A stretch of DNA of 64,000 nt from Streptomyces mirabilis (GCF_039503195.1 NZ_JBCJKP010000001.1:6138001-6202000), one strand, 5' to 3'. Shown: positions 8,519-18,966, counted from the first letter of the stretch. Numbers and translations: made by a program. Notes: generated by a model from the sequence alone, not told the origin.

Positions 8519-10167
8519 GCGGCACGACGGCGGTCGGTGGCGGTACGGCGGCGGGGTACGAGCCCGCCTCGGAGACGTCCGCGGGCGCCGGTTCCGGAGG
8601 ACGGAGGGCGCGGCGCGAGGCCGAGCAGCACACCCGTGACCGCGGCGGGCGCCTCGCTGCGCTGCTCGTCTTCCTGCTGCCCTCGGCCGCAGCGCTGGCG
8701 CTGATCCTGCGCGGGATCGGCCATCGACAGCTGTGGCGTGACGAGCACGCCACCTGGTGGGCGGCGACGCTCTCCTTCCACGACCTGAGCCAGCTGATCC
8801 GCTCCATCGACGTGGTGTTCACCCCGTACTACGTGCTGATGCACTTCTGGGTCTCGCTCGCCGGGGACTCACCGACCGCGATGCGTATCCCGGGGGCCCT
8901 GGCCATGGCCTCCTCCGCGGGACTGCTCGCTCTGCTCGGGCGGCGGCTGTTCACCACGCAGACCGGGCTGCTCGCCGGCTTCCTGTTCGCGGTGGTGCCG
9001 ACGGTGACGCGCTACGGGCAGGAGATCAGGCCGTACGCCTTCGCCCTGGCCGCCGTGCTCCTGTCGACGCTGCTGCTCGCCAGGGCTCTGGAGCAGCCCG
9101 GCTTCAAGGTGTGGGTGGGCTACACCCTCACCGTGCCGATGATCGGCTGGAGCCATCTGGCCTCGCTCGCGGTGCTCGGTGCGCATGTCGTGATGGTCCT
9201 GATGGCCCGGCGTTCGGGGGACCGGATCGTGGGCTGGGCGTACGCGGCGGCGGGCACCGTCGGCCTGTGCTTCGTCATCCCGATGGCGATCCAGGGCACG
9301 GGCCAGAGCGGGCAGATCGCCTGGAACAACCCCGTCATGAAGGACCTGGTCGACTTCCCGAAGAACCTCTTCGGGTCCTGGGCGGTGGCCGCGCCGGTGA
9401 TGGCGCTGGGCGCTCTGGGCCTGTTCTTCGCGGGCCGCCGGGCGCTTCCACTGGCCGTGTGGATCGTGCTGCCGCCGCTGGCGACCTATGTCACCGCGTC
9501 CAAGCTGCATCTCTTTCTGCCGCGCTATCTGCTGTTCACGGCGCCCGCCTGGGTGCTGCTCGCCGCGGTCGCGGTCTGCCGGATCGCCGGGCCGGTGGCC
9601 GGGCCGAAGGCGGGTACGGGGGCCGCGGCCCGGCGTGGGTTCGGCTGGGTGCTTGCCGCGGCAGCGGTCGCAGGGCTCGCCTGGCAGGCGCTCCCGGGCA
9701 TCCGCGAGACCCGTGAGAACGCGCTCGGGGAGCCCGACTTCCGCGGCGCGGCCCAGTTCATCGAGGCCGGTCAGCGCAAGGGCGACGGGATCGTGTTCAG
9801 CGGGGCGCTGTCGGAGCGCCGGGCGATGGACTACGAGCTGCGCGACGACAAGGGGCGTCCGCGGGACGTGCTCATGTACCGCACCCCGCAGGAACTGGGC
9901 TCCTTCGGCGCCGCGGAGTGCCCGCGGCCCGCGAAGTGCCTGGCGAACGCCGACCGGCTGTGGCTGGTGTCCACCACGTTCGACGGACAGCCGCTCAGCG
10001 GTATGCCGAAGGCGACGGCGACCGCGGTCGAGCGAGGCTTTCGCGTCGTGAAGACACGCAAGCTGGACAGCCTCACGCTGGTGCTGTTCGAAAAGTCCGC
10101 CAAGGCGGCCACGGGCGACACGTCAGGGAAGAAGGACGACGCCGCCCGGCGCAAGATCCACACCTGA
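8515..10167 (+). CDS. GT39/PMT-like polytopic glycosyltransferase
   Basis: A 550-residue membrane protein of the GT-C superfamily. A basic N-terminal tail of about 45 residues leads into the first helix, then RDEHATWW (about residues 74-81), the acidic outside-loop signature of dolichyl/polyprenyl-phosphate-mannose transferases. A series of hydrophobic segments follows (to about residue 400), then a soluble extracytoplasmic C-terminal domain of about 150 residues. It overlaps the previous gene by four bases. It is similar in plan but not identical to its neighbour, so the pair may have arisen by an old duplication or may act on different acceptors. Confidence 0.82.
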   Translation: MSGTTAVGGGTAAGYEPASETSAGAGSGGRRARREAEQHTRDRGGRLAALLVFLLPSAAALALILRGIGHRQLWRDEHATWWAATLSFHDLSQLIRSIDVVFTPYYVLMHFWVSLAGDSPTAMRIPGALAMASSAGLLALLGRRLFTTQTGLLAGFLFAVVPTVTRYGQEIRPYAFALAAVLLSTLLLARALEQPGFKVWVGYTLTVPMIGWSHLASLAVLGAHVVMVLMARRSGDRIVGWAYAAAGTVGLCFVIPMAIQGTGQSGQIAWNNPVMKDLVDFPKNLFGSWAVAAPVMALGALGLFFAGRRALPLAVWIVLPPLATYVTASKLHLFLPRYLLFTAPAWVLLAAVAVCRIAGPVAGPKAGTGAAARRGFGWVLAAAAVAGLAWQALPGIRETRENALGEPDFRGAAQFIEAGQRKGDGIVFSGALSERRAMDYELRDDKGRPRDVLMYRTPQELGSFGAAECPRPAKCLANADRLWLVSTTFDGQPLSGMPKATATAVERGFRVVKTRKLDSLTLVLFEKSAKAATGDTSGKKDDAARRKIHT

Positions 10168-10251
10168 GCGGAGCGGCCTTCCGGGTGCCGTGCCGGACAC
10201 GGCCGTCCACCGGGGGGAAATTTAAGATGACATATGGGGAGGAGAAGGGGA

Positions 10252-11004
10252 ATGACGAACAACCTGGGGGCGGGCACTGCCGTCACTGTGGTGATGCCGA
10301 CCTACAACGAGGCGGCCAACCTGCCGAGAATGGCCGAAGCGGTGCTTCAGCTGCCGCTCGACGGGCTTCACCTGAAGATCGTGGACGACTCCAGCCCGGA
10401 CGGCACCGGCAGGATCGCCGACGAGCTGGCGGAGAAGTACAACAGCAAGGGGCGGCGCCGGATGAGCGTGCTGCACCGCACCGAGAAGGACGGACTCGGG
10501 CGCGCCTACGCGGCCGGGATGAGCCTCGCGCTCGACGAGGGCGCCGAGTACGTCGTCCAGATGGACGCCGACGGCAGCCACCCCGTCGAGGCCGTGCCCC
10601 GGATGCTCGGCACGGCCCTGGCCAACGGGGTGGGCCTGGTCATCGGCAGCCGGTACGTCGAGGGCGGCTCGCTGGACGAGGACTGGGGCGCGCACCGCGT
10701 CCTGCTCTCCCGCTTCGCCAACCGGTACGCCCGTACCGTGTTGGGCACCCGGATCCGGGACATCACGGCCGGGTTCAACCTCTGGTCGGCCCAGGCCCTG
10801 CGCGACGTCGACCTGGCCACGCTGGACAGCGCCGGTTACAGCTTCCAGGTCGAGCTGAAGTACAAGGCCGTACGGGCGGGGCACAGCGCCGTCGAGATCC
10901 CGATCCGTTTCGAGGAGCGGACCGAGGGGGTCTCGAAGATGACGCTGAAGACGCAGCTGGAGTCGGCTGTGGTGCCGATCCGGCTGCGCATGAAGAACAA
11001 GTGA
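10252..11004 (+). CDS. Polyprenyl-phosphate mannose (or glucose) synthase, DPM1/GT2-like
   Basis: A 250-residue soluble GT2 enzyme without membrane anchors. It shows VVMPTYNEAANL at the N-terminus, DDSSPDGTG (nucleotide-sugar binding), the catalytic QMDADGSHP near residue 103, and the DPM-type IGSRYVEGG and TAGFNLW segments. Enzymes of this type transfer mannose or glucose from GDP/UDP-sugar to polyprenyl phosphate on the cytosolic side and so supply donors to GT39 enzymes such as the two encoded just upstream. The start was chosen at ATG 10252 because GGAGGAGAAGGGGA immediately precedes it; an in-frame ATG at 10234 lacks such a site. An 84-bp gap separates it from the previous gene. Confidence 0.88.
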   Translation: MTNNLGAGTAVTVVMPTYNEAANLPRMAEAVLQLPLDGLHLKIVDDSSPDGTGRIADELAEKYNSKGRRRMSVLHRTEKDGLGRAYAAGMSLALDEGAEYVVQMDADGSHPVEAVPRMLGTALANGVGLVIGSRYVEGGSLDEDWGAHRVLLSRFANRYARTVLGTRIRDITAGFNLWSAQALRDVDLATLDSAGYSFQVELKYKAVRAGHSAVEIPIRFEERTEGVSKMTLKTQLESAVVPIRLRMKNK

Positions 11005-11037
11005 CCCCGGGCCCGGGTACGGCGGCGGGCGGCCGGC

Positions 11038-11919
11038 CTACTGGTTGGCCGCCGTCGACGCCTGGGCCTCGCCGCGGCGGCGGATCTGGCGGAAGGCGAA
11101 CTCGGCCAGGTCGTCGCCGGTCGTGAAGACCTTGGCGTCCTTCGTCGTCACGTCCTTGCCGTTGGTGAAGCCGGCCAGGGTGAAGTAGGCGTAACGGCCG
11201 TAGGAGTTGGTGGTCGAGCGGCAGATCGACGTGCGGCAGAAGTTGGCGACGCCGTGGCCGGACAGTGAGGTGATGATGCTCTTGCTGTCCGCCTCGGACT
11301 TCGCCTTGGCCGCCTGGGCCGCGGTGTTGAAGACCGCGACGCCGACGGTCACCGAGACGCCGTCCTTGCTGTAGGTGACGCGCATCATCCGGGTGCAGTC
11401 GTTCTTGTTGAGCACCGCGGGCAGGGTGCCCTGCACGGCCGACGCGCAGTTCGTCGTCGAGGCGGTGGGGCCCTTGCGATAGACGCGGTCACCCATCGTG
11501 AGCTGCGAACCGGGGAAGAGGATGTCCGGGCTGAGCGGCGCGGTGTCCTTCTGCACGCTGGATATGAAGTCCATCGGATCCAGCGGCGGCGGCGCCGAGG
11601 TCGGCGCGAACGTCGGCACCGGCGCCGTGCTGTCGCTCGGGATGCTCGCGGTGGCGGGCAGCTTGCTGGGCGCGTTCCCGGCCTGGTTGTCCCCGTTCGA
11701 GGAGACGACGGCCACGGCGACGGCAGCGCCGACCGCGATCGTGGCGACCGCCGAGCCGACGATCACCAGCAGTCTGCGCCGACGGTTGCGCGCCTCGGAC
11801 GCATCGGCGAGTGCCGCCCAGTCCGGAGTCTGGTTCCGACGTCCCCAATCGGGTTGCTGAGAACCAGGCTTCCAGGGATCCCACGGAGGCTCCCCCTGCC
11901 CACCCTGCCCATAACTCAT
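11038..11919 (-). CDS. Single-pass membrane protein with Pro/Trp-rich cytoplasmic N-terminus, unknown function
   Basis: About 293 residues. The first 45 are rich in Gly, Pro, Gln and Trp; a basic patch (RNRRRR) then precedes one membrane helix (about residues 50-72). A Pro/Ser/Thr linker follows, then an extracytoplasmic domain with four Cys (contexts NCASA, DCTRM, FCRTSIC) that could form two disulfides. I do not recognise a catalytic motif. The architecture is common among uncharacterised Streptomyces surface proteins. The start was set at ATG 11919; ATG 11928, three codons upstream, is equally possible and neither has a clear ribosome-binding site. It converges on the glycosyltransferase operon and diverges from rplM. 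Confidence 0.7.
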   Translation of the reverse strand: MSYGQGGQGEPPWDPWKPGSQQPDWGRRNQTPDWAALADASEARNRRRRLLVIVGSAVATIAVGAAVAVAVVSSNGDNQAGNAPSKLPATASIPSDSTAPVPTFAPTSAPPPLDPMDFISSVQKDTAPLSPDILFPGSQLTMGDRVYRKGPTASTTNCASAVQGTLPAVLNKNDCTRMMRVTYSKDGVSVTVGVAVFNTAAQAAKAKSEADSKSIITSLSGHGVANFCRTSICRSTTNSYGRYAYFTLAGFTNGKDVTTKDAKVFTTGDDLAEFAFRQIRRRGEAQASTAANQ

Positions 11920-11928
11920 GGGCCGCAT

Positions 11929-12392
11929 CTTAGACGGGGTCCGGGGGGTGGCGTTCCGCACCGGAGGACACTTGAGCCCCTAGCGTGACCTGAGCGCGCA
12001 CGGGCAAAACTGACATCTCCGGGTGGTTGGTGCGACACGCTTCGACAGGGTTCCGGGCACCGGCCGTCCGGTGACGCCGGGTAGTCGGACCGTTGCGGAG
12101 GAAAGGACTGCCTTACTCTGTTTCCAGGGACTGTTGGCGTGGCCCTGAGTGCCGAGGTGCTCGGGTCGCGAACCCGCGTTTTGACCCGTCCGGGCAACCG
12201 CGGGTACTCTTGCAGTTCGTTATGTGTATTGGCTTGCTCATTCTCACGTGAGGGGCCCTTACACCGGTCCACCGGGGCCGATGACCAGCGACCAGCACTC
12301 GGTATGCGTCACCGAGGTGCGGTCAGGGCTGTCGTGATCGTCCGTGGTGGCCATGTCAGGACCCACTCACTGAAGAAGCGAAGGCTACGACC
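11929..12392. promoter_or_regulatory. rplM operon upstream region with a vegetative-type promoter (12181-12210)
   Basis: This 460-bp gap holds no gene that I can support. On the plus strand TTGACC (12181-12186) and TACTCT (12205-12210) are separated by 18 bp, a good match to HrdB-dependent Streptomyces promoters. That would give rplM a leader of roughly 175 nt, rich in short self-complementary segments. Autogenous control by L13 is possible, but no known leader motif was recognised. Confidence 0.65.
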
Positions 12393-12836
12393 GTGCGTAC
12401 GTACAGCCCCAAGCCCGGCGACATCACTCGCCAGTGGTACGTCATCGACGCCCAGGATGTCGTCCTGGGTCGTCTGGCGACCACTGCCGCGAACATCCTG
12501 CGGGGCAAGCACAAGCCGATCTTTGCGCCGCACGTCGATGCTGGTGACTTCGTCATCATCATCAACGCCGACAAGGTGCACCTCTCCGGCAACAAGAAGA
12601 CCCAGAAGCTGGCGTACCGCCACTCCGGCTACCCGGGTGGTCTGCGCTCCGTCCGTTACGACGAGCTGCTGGCCAAGAACCCCGAGAAGGCCATCGAGAA
12701 GGCCATCAAGGGCATGATCCCCAAGAACACCCTGGGCCGTCAGGTGCTCTCGAAGCTGAAGGTCTACGCGGGCGAGAACCACCCGCACGCTGCTCAGCAG
12801 CCGGTCCCGTTCGAGATCACCCAGGTCGCGCAGTAG
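12393..12836 (+). CDS. rplM: 50S ribosomal protein L13
   Basis: A 147-residue protein of normal length for actinobacterial L13. Recognisable segments are the N-terminal [22 protein letters not shown], the SGYPGG loop and [10 protein letters not shown]. It binds 23S rRNA early in large-subunit assembly. The start is GTG at 12393. It is the first gene of the rplM-rpsI operon, with a 45-bp gap to rpsI and a vegetative-type promoter about 180 bp upstream. Confidence 0.97.
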   Translation: MRTYSPKPGDITRQWYVIDAQDVVLGRLATTAANILRGKHKPIFAPHVDAGDFVIIINADKVHLSGNKKTQKLAYRHSGYPGGLRSVRYDELLAKNPEKAIEKAIKGMIPKNTLGRQVLSKLKVYAGENHPHAAQQPVPFEITQVAQ

Positions 12837-12881
12837 TTCCGGCCACCACCCCCTAAGACAGAAAAGAATCTGAGGAGAATC

Positions 12882-13403
12882 GTGGCCGAGACCACCGTTG
12901 AGCAGCCGGTCGAAGAGACTGAGCTCGTCGACATCGAGAACTACACCACCGAGTCCGAGGTCCCCGTCGAGGGCGAGTACACCTCGGAGTCGCTCGCGGG
13001 CCGCTTCGGCGACCCGCAGCCGGCGGCCGGCCTGGGCCGTCGCAAGAACGCCATCGCCCGCGTCCGGATCGTCCCGGGCACCGGCAAGTGGAAGATCAAC
13101 GGTCGCACCCTTGAGGACTACTTCCCCAACAAGGTGCACCAGCAGGAAGTCAACGAGCCCTTCAAGGTGCTCGAGCTCGACAACCGCTACGACGTCATCG
13201 CCCGCATCTCGGGTGGCGGCGTCTCCGGTCAGGCCGGTGCGCTCCGTCTCGGTGTCGCCCGCGCGCTGAACGAGGCGGACGTGGACAACAACCGCCCGGC
13301 CCTGAAGAAGGCCGGCTTCCTCAAGCGCGACGACCGTGCGGTCGAGCGCAAGAAGGCCGGTCTCAAGAAGGCCCGTAAGGCTCCGCAGTACAGCAAGCGT
13401 TAA
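12882..13403 (+). CDS. rpsI: 30S ribosomal protein S9
   Basis: A 173-residue protein. The first 45 residues are an acidic extension (many Glu/Thr/Val) typical of actinobacterial S9 and absent from the E. coli protein. The core shows [25 protein letters not shown] and the invariant C-terminal QYSKR tail that reaches the P-site tRNA. The start is GTG at 12882 after TGAGGAGAA. It is the second and last gene of the operon; a strong hairpin terminator lies 32 bp beyond the stop. Confidence 0.97.
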   Translation: MAETTVEQPVEETELVDIENYTTESEVPVEGEYTSESLAGRFGDPQPAAGLGRRKNAIARVRIVPGTGKWKINGRTLEDYFPNKVHQQEVNEPFKVLELDNRYDVIARISGGGVSGQAGALRLGVARALNEADVDNNRPALKKAGFLKRDDRAVERKKAGLKKARKAPQYSKR

Positions 13404-13434
13404 TCACTGGCTGCTGCGTATTCGTACGACCGTT

Positions 13435-13467
13435 CGCCCCGGCGGCACGCTGTGTGCCGCTGGGGCG
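13435..13467 (+). terminator. Rho-independent terminator of rplM-rpsI
   Basis: The CGCCCCGGCGGCAC arm pairs with GTGCCGCTGGGGCG around a 5-nt loop and is followed by TTCGTTT. It sits just after rpsI and upstream of the glmM start. Confidence 0.8.
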
Positions 13468-13566
13468 TTCGTTTATCACAGCCCAAGGCGTATAACGGCA
13501 CAAGGCGCTCAAAGGCTTGCATGATCGGATGACTTCCGAAAACTGAGCTTCATCAGGAGGACACCA

Positions 13567-14925
13567 GTGGGACGACTCTTCGGCACGGACGGCGTGCGCG
13601 GTGTCGCCAACGCGGATCTGACGGCCGAGCTGGCGCTCGGTCTCTCCGTGGCGGCGGCACATGTGCTGGCCGAGGCGGGTACGTTCGAGGGCCACCGGCC
13701 GGTGGCAGTGGTCGGGCGGGACCCACGTGCGTCCGGGGAGTTCCTGGAAGCCGCCGTGGTCGCGGGCCTGGCCAGCGCAGGTGTGGACGTCCTGCTCGTC
13801 GGTGTGCTGCCCACCCCCGCGGTGGCGTACCTCACCGGCGCGCTGGGCGCCGACCTCGGCGTGATGCTCTCGGCCAGCCACAACGCCATGCCCGACAACG
13901 GCATCAAGTTCTTCGCCCGCGGCGGCCACAAGCTCGCCGACGAGCTGGAGGACAGGATCGAGGGCGTCTACGAGGAGCACCGCACCGGCGCGCCCTGGGA
14001 CCGGCCCACCGGCGCCGGGGTCGGGCGCGTGCGCGCGTACGACGAGGGGCTCGACCAGTACGTCGCCCACCTCCTCGGCGTGCTCCCGAACCGTCTCGAC
14101 GGCCTGAAGGTCGTCCTCGACGAGGCGCACGGCGCCGCCGCCCGGGTGTCTCCCGAGGCCTTCACGCAGGCCGGTGCCGAGATCATCACGATCGGCGCCT
14201 CGCCCGACGGCCTGAACATCAACGACGGCTGCGGCTCCACCCACCTCGACCTCCTGAAGGCCGCCGTCGTCGAGCACGGGGCCGACCTCGGCATCGCGCA
14301 CGACGGCGACGCCGACCGCTGCCTCGCCGTGGACCACACAGGTGCCGAGGTGGACGGCGACCAGATCCTGGCCGTGATCGCGCTGGCGATGCGGGAGCGT
14401 TCCGCACTGCGCTCCGACACGGTTGTCGCGACGGTCATGTCCAACCTGGGCTTCAAGCTCGCCATGGAGCGCGAAGGTGTCTCCCTCATCCAGACCGCGG
14501 TCGGCGACCGCTATGTCCTGGAGGAGATGAAGGAGCACAACTACGCGCTCGGCGGCGAGCAGTCCGGGCACGTGATCATCCTCGACCACGCCACCACCGG
14601 CGACGGCACGCTGACCGGCCTGCTGCTGGCGGCCCGGATCGCCCAGACCGGCCGTACGCTCCGGGACCTCGCGTCCGTCATGGAGCGGCTGCCGCAGGTC
14701 CTCATCAACGTCCCCGACGTCGACCGCTCGCGGGTGAACAGCTCCGCCGAACTGGCGGCCGCGGTCGCCGAGGCCGAGCGGGAACTCGGCTCCACCGGCC
14801 GGGTGCTGCTGCGCCCCTCCGGCACCGAGCCGCTCGTCCGGGTCATGGTCGAGGCCGCCGACATCGACCACGCGCGGTCGGTGGCGGGGCGGCTCGCGGA
14901 CGCGGTGAAGTCGGCGCTGGGCTAG
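13567..14925 (+). CDS. glmM: Phosphoglucosamine mutase
   Basis: A 452-residue alpha-phosphohexomutase that converts glucosamine-6-phosphate to glucosamine-1-phosphate for UDP-GlcNAc and peptidoglycan synthesis. It opens with [11 protein letters not shown]. The phosphorylated active-site Ser104 lies in SASHN, the metal-binding loop is DGDADR (about residue 245), and the C-terminal phosphate-binding loop RPSGTEP is present. The GTG start at 13567 has AGGAGGA upstream. It substitutes for the missing adjacent step of glmS at 17120, which makes glucosamine-6-phosphate. The 3' end overlaps the convergent DUF389 gene by four bases. Confidence 0.97.
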   Translation: MGRLFGTDGVRGVANADLTAELALGLSVAAAHVLAEAGTFEGHRPVAVVGRDPRASGEFLEAAVVAGLASAGVDVLLVGVLPTPAVAYLTGALGADLGVMLSASHNAMPDNGIKFFARGGHKLADELEDRIEGVYEEHRTGAPWDRPTGAGVGRVRAYDEGLDQYVAHLLGVLPNRLDGLKVVLDEAHGAAARVSPEAFTQAGAEIITIGASPDGLNINDGCGSTHLDLLKAAVVEHGADLGIAHDGDADRCLAVDHTGAEVDGDQILAVIALAMRERSALRSDTVVATVMSNLGFKLAMEREGVSLIQTAVGDRYVLEEMKEHNYALGGEQSGHVIILDHATTGDGTLTGLLLAARIAQTGRTLRDLASVMERLPQVLINVPDVDRSRVNSSAELAAAVAEAERELGSTGRVLLRPSGTEPLVRVMVEAADIDHARSVAGRLADAVKSALG

Positions 14926-15869
14926 AGCCGACCTGTTCTGGCGGTACGTTCACGCTGCTGGGCCCAGAGCCACTTCTGGACGACCAGCGTGAACGTACCG
15001 GCCAGCACGATGCCCAGCAGGTTGAGCAGCAGCTGCTCGGTGGAGCCCCAGGCCTGCCGGTACTCGCCGTAGGCGAAGGCCACGGCAGCGTTCGCCGCCG
15101 CCGGCACCGTGGTCACCGAGATGGCGACACCGACCAGCGCGCCCGACTTCGCCGAGGTCAGCGAGAGGGTGCCGGCCACGCCGGCCAGGACCGCGACGAC
15201 GAACGAGAAGGCGTCGGGACGGTAGATGAAGTTGGTGTTGGGTCGCTCGGCGTCCAGCCTGACCGCGCTGAACAGGCCCACCGCGTCCATGAGGTACGTG
15301 AAGCCGACCGTCACCACCAACGCCACCGCGAAGCCCACGAGCAGCGCGTTCACCGAGCGCCACGCCAGTCGTGGGACGCGTTGGACCAGCGCCGTGCAGA
15401 TGCCGGCCAGCGGCCCGAACTCCGGGCCCACCGCCATCGCGCCCACGATCAGGATCGCGTTGTCGAGGACCACGCCGCAGGCCGCGATCATCGTGGCGAG
15501 CGTGAGGAAGGCGACGTAGGTCACCGAGAGCGTCGACTCCTCGTGCGTCGCGTCGGCCAGGTGCTCCCACAGCACCGCGTCCGCGCTCTCGCCCGGCGCC
15601 TCGTCCTCCGCCTTGTCGGCGCGCTTCGACAGCGACAGATCGATGTTCTCGACGGCGATCGAGCCGGTCCGGTCGAGCTCCATCTCCCGTAGCCCGCTGA
15701 TCAGTTCGTCGCCCGCTTCACGCGCGACGTCGCACGTCACGACGTCCCCCGCCGGGTTGCGGGCGGCACCCGTGAGCACGACGAGATGGGTCGTGCCCAC
15801 GGTCCTCTCGATCAGCCGTACGACGTCGTCGGTGCGGTCGGCCGGGGTGATCAGACGCAGATGCAGCAT
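14922..15869 (-). CDS. DUF389 family membrane protein
   Basis: A 315-residue protein with an N-terminal ferredoxin-like cytosolic domain (about residues 1-90, [12 protein letters not shown]) and a membrane domain of six or so hydrophobic segments (about 120-300). The strings [16 protein letters not shown] and [27 protein letters not shown] are typical of DUF389. The family is widespread but its transport substrate is unknown. It overlaps the glmM stop tail to tail, a conserved Streptomyces arrangement with no obvious functional link. Confidence 0.85.
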   Translation of the reverse strand: MLHLRLITPADRTDDVVRLIERTVGTTHLVVLTGAARNPAGDVVTCDVAREAGDELISGLREMELDRTGSIAVENIDLSLSKRADKAEDEAPGESADAVLWEHLADATHEESTLSVTYVAFLTLATMIAACGVVLDNAILIVGAMAVGPEFGPLAGICTALVQRVPRLAWRSVNALLVGFAVALVVTVGFTYLMDAVGLFSAVRLDAERPNTNFIYRPDAFSFVVAVLAGVAGTLSLTSAKSGALVGVAISVTTVPAAANAAVAFAYGEYRQAWGSTEQLLLNLLGIVLAGTFTLVVQKWLWAQQRERTARTGRL

Positions 15870-15941
15870 GCGGCGCAGGGTATACGCACGGGATGACGGC
15901 GTTGCGGCGTGCGATCACAGCCGGCGTCGGGGGCCTCGCGG

Positions 15942-16931
15942 CTACAGCTTGCGCAGGCTCAGGCGCTGCACCTTGTGGTCCGGGCCCTTGCGCACGACGA
16001 GGGTGGCGCGGCCCCGGGTGGGAGCCACGTTCTCCAGCAGGTTCGGCTTGTTGATGGTGCGCCAGGTCGTGCGCGCGTAGTCGAGCGCCTCCTCCTCGGA
16101 GACCTGCGTGTACCTGCGGAAGTAGGAGTCGGGCTTCTGGAAGGCGGTCTGGCGGAGCTTCTTGAACCGGTTGAGGTACCAGCGCTCGATGTCCGCGGCG
16201 CGGGCGTCGACGTACACGCTGAAGTCGAAGTAGTCCGCGAGGCCGACGCGGGTGCGGCCGTCCTTGCCGGGGAGGGCGGGCTGCAGGACGTTCAGGCCCT
16301 CGACGATGAGGATGTCCGGACGGCGGACGGTGAGCCGCCGGTCGGGGACGATGTCGTAGATCAGGTGGGAGTAGACGGGGGCCGTGACCTCGTCCTTCCC
16401 CGCCTTGATGTCGGCGACGAACCGGGTGAGGGCGCGACGGTCGTACGACTCGGGGAAACCTTTCCTCGACATCAGACCGCGTGCCTCCAGCTCCTTGGTG
16501 GGGAGCAGGAAACCGTCCGTGGTCACCAGTTCGACGCGCGGGTGTTCGGGCCAGCGGGAGAGCAGGGCCTGCAGCAGGCGCGCGACGGTGGACTTGCCGA
16601 CGGCGACCGACCCGGCCACCCCTATGACGAACGGGGTGCCGGACTGTGAGCCCTTCTCGCCGAGGAAGGTGTTCAGCGCGCCCCTGAGCCCGTCCGTGGC
16701 GCCGACGTACAGATTGAGCAGTCTGGACAGCGGCAGATAGATGTCCCGCACCTCGTCGAGGTCGATGACATCGCCCAGACCGCGCAGCTTCTCGACCTCC
16801 TCGGCGGTCAGTGGCAGCGGCGTCTTTTCACGCAGCACGCTCCACTCGGCTCGGGTGAGGTCGACGTAGGGAGTCGCCTCCGGCCTGTGCCGGTGGGCGC
16901 TCCGGGGCATCGGGGAGACCGGAGAGATCAC
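15942..16931 (-). CDS. coaA: Type I pantothenate kinase
   Basis: A 329-residue CoaA enzyme that phosphorylates pantothenate with ATP in the first step of coenzyme A synthesis. The P-loop [12 protein letters not shown] lies near residues 103-114, followed by [16 protein letters not shown], the ligand-binding SHLIYDI and the FDFSVYVDA strand. The length is normal. It is a monocistronic minus-strand gene that diverges from glmS, with about 190 bp between them. Confidence 0.95.
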   Translation of the reverse strand: MISPVSPMPRSAHRHRPEATPYVDLTRAEWSVLREKTPLPLTAEEVEKLRGLGDVIDLDEVRDIYLPLSRLLNLYVGATDGLRGALNTFLGEKGSQSGTPFVIGVAGSVAVGKSTVARLLQALLSRWPEHPRVELVTTDGFLLPTKELEARGLMSRKGFPESYDRRALTRFVADIKAGKDEVTAPVYSHLIYDIVPDRRLTVRRPDILIVEGLNVLQPALPGKDGRTRVGLADYFDFSVYVDARAADIERWYLNRFKKLRQTAFQKPDSYFRRYTQVSEEEALDYARTTWRTINKPNLLENVAPTRGRATLVVRKGPDHKVQRLSLRKL

Positions 16932-17119
16932 AGTCCATTGTTACGGGAGTGTGGACTGGGTGGGGGGTGGGGTGGGTCACGTAGTCGGCTGCTCGGGGTC
17001 ACGTGGAGCGTCCAGAGGCGTCCAGGGGGCCGGGGGACCCACCAAAAGGTGGCTGGAATTTCCGAATTCGGGCACGGAGTGCCGGGTTCGGGGGGCTGTT
17101 GGCGCTTAGGCTGCGGCGC

Positions 17120-18966
17120 ATGTGCGGAATCGTGGGATACGTGGGGTCGCAGTCGGCGCTTGATGTGGTGATGGCCGGGCTGAAGCGGCTGGAGTACCGG
17201 GGGTACGACTCGGCGGGCGTCGCCGTGTTGGCGGACGGGGGGCTCGCCGCCGCGAAGAAGGCCGGGAAGCTGGTCAACCTGGAGAAGGAGCTGGTCGGCC
17301 GGCCGCTGCCGACCGGGTCGACGGGGATCGGGCACACGCGCTGGGCCACGCATGGAGGGCCCACGGACGCGAACGCCCATCCGCATCTCGACAACGCCGG
17401 GCGCGTCGCCGTCGTGCACAACGGGATCATCGAGAACTTCGCGCTGCTGCGTGCCGAGTTGGCCGAGCGCGGGCACGAGCTGGCCTCCGAGACCGACACC
17501 GAGGTGGTCGCACACCTGATCGCCGAGGAGTTCTCGGCGTGCGACGACCTGGCGGAGGCGATGCGGCTGGTGTGCCGCCGCCTGGAGGGTGCGTTCACGC
17601 TGGTCGCGGTGCATGCGGACGATCCGGACGTGGTGGTGGGGGCGCGGCGGAACTCGCCGCTCGTGGTGGGCGTGGGAGAGGGCGAGGCCTTTCTCGCCTC
17701 GGATGTCGCCGCGTTCATCGCCCACACGCGGTCGGCGATCGAGCTGGGGCAGGACCAGGTGGTGGAGCTGCGCCGGGACGGCGTGACGGTGACCGGTTTC
17801 GACGGCCGTCCGGCGGACGTGCGCAAGTACCACATCGACTGGGACGCGTCGGCCGCGGAAAAGGGGGGTATGACTACTTCATGCTCAAGGAGATCGCCGA
17901 GCAGCCCAAGGCGGTCGCCGATACCCTCCTGGGCCGAATCGACGCGGCGGGTTCACTGACGCTCGACGAGGTGCGGATCCCGGTTCACGAGCTGCGCGAG
18001 GTCGACAAGGTCGTCATCGTGGCCTGCGGGACCGCCTTCCACGCCGGACTGATCGCCAAGTACGCCATCGAGCACTGGACGCGGATCCCGTGCGAGGTGG
18101 AGCTCGCGAGCGAGTTCCGGTACCGGGATCCGATTCTCGGTACGCGGTCGCTGGTGATCGCCATCTCCCAGTCCGGCGAGACCATGGACACGCTGATGGC
18201 GCTGCGGCACGCCCGCGAGCAGGGCTCCAAGGTGCTGGCGATCTGCAACACGAACGGTTCGACGATCCCGCGCGAGTCGGACGCGGTGCTGTACACGCAC
18301 GCGGGTCCTGAGGTCGCCGTCGCGTCCACCAAGGCCTTCCTGACGCAGCTGGTCGCCTGTTACCTGGTCGCGCTGTACCTGGGCCAGGTCCGCGGTACCA
18401 AGTGGGGCGACGAGATCCAGGCCGTCATCCGGGACCTGTCCCAGATCTCCGGCGAGGTGGAACGGGTCCTGGAGACCATGGAGCCGGTGCGGGAGCTCGC
18501 ACGATCGCTCGCCGACAAGAAGACCGTGCTGTTCCTGGGGCGGCACGTCGGTTATCCGGTTGCCCTGGAAGGTGCCCTCAAGCTCAAGGAGCTCGCCTAC
18601 ATGCACGCCGAGGGCTTCGCGGCGGGTGAGCTGAAGCACGGGCCGATCGCGTTGATCGAGGACGATCTGCCGGTCGTGGTCGTCGTGCCGTCCCCGCGCG
18701 GGCGCTCGGTTCTGTACGACAAGATCGTGTCCAACATCCAGGAGATCCGGGCGAGGGGTGCGCGCACGATCGTGATCGCGGAGGAGGGGGATGCGGCGGT
18801 GGTGCCTTACGCCGACCACCTGATCCGGATTCCGGCCACGCCGACGCTGCTTCAGCCGCTGGTCGCGACGGTGCCGTTGCAGGTGTTCGCGTGTGAACTG
18901 GCGACGGCGCGGGGGAACGAGGTGGATCAGCCTCGGAACCTGGCGAAGTCGGTGACGGTCGAGTGA
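17120..18966 (+). CDS. glmS: Glutamine--fructose-6-phosphate aminotransferase (frameshift as sequenced)
   Basis: This enzyme makes glucosamine-6-phosphate from fructose-6-phosphate and glutamine, the entry to cell-wall amino sugars. The N-terminal glutaminase domain starts MCGIVGYVG (Cys2 nucleophile) and shows GHTRWATHG and NGIIENF. The two SIS isomerase domains contain CGTAFHAG, ISQSGETMD, CNTNGS, ELKHGPIALI, and the C-terminus ends PRNLAKSVTVE. The frame breaks near residue 249: after SAAEKGG the ribosome would read into a stop at 17959, while the rest (YDYFMLKEIAEQ onward) is in the -1 frame. One extra G in the G6 run (17863-17868) restores a 615-residue protein of exactly normal length. 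A missed base is the likeliest cause; the heptamer GGGGGGT could also support -1 frameshifting. Confidence 0.9.
17863..17869 (+). other. Frameshift site in glmS: slippery-type heptamer G GGG GGT
   Basis: In the upstream frame the codons read AAG-GGG-GGT, so GGGGGGT fits the X XXY YYZ pattern for simultaneous -1 slippage, which would place TAT-GAC-TAC next in frame. The glutaminase and isomerase domains are joined exactly by this shift. I favour a homopolymer sequencing deletion because other genes in the window show the same defect. Confidence 0.6.

Noticed and set aside
16932..17119. glmS ribozyme/riboswitch upstream of glmS
   Set aside because: No glmS ribozyme-like core is visible and such elements are not known in Streptomyces; the gap is a divergent promoter region.
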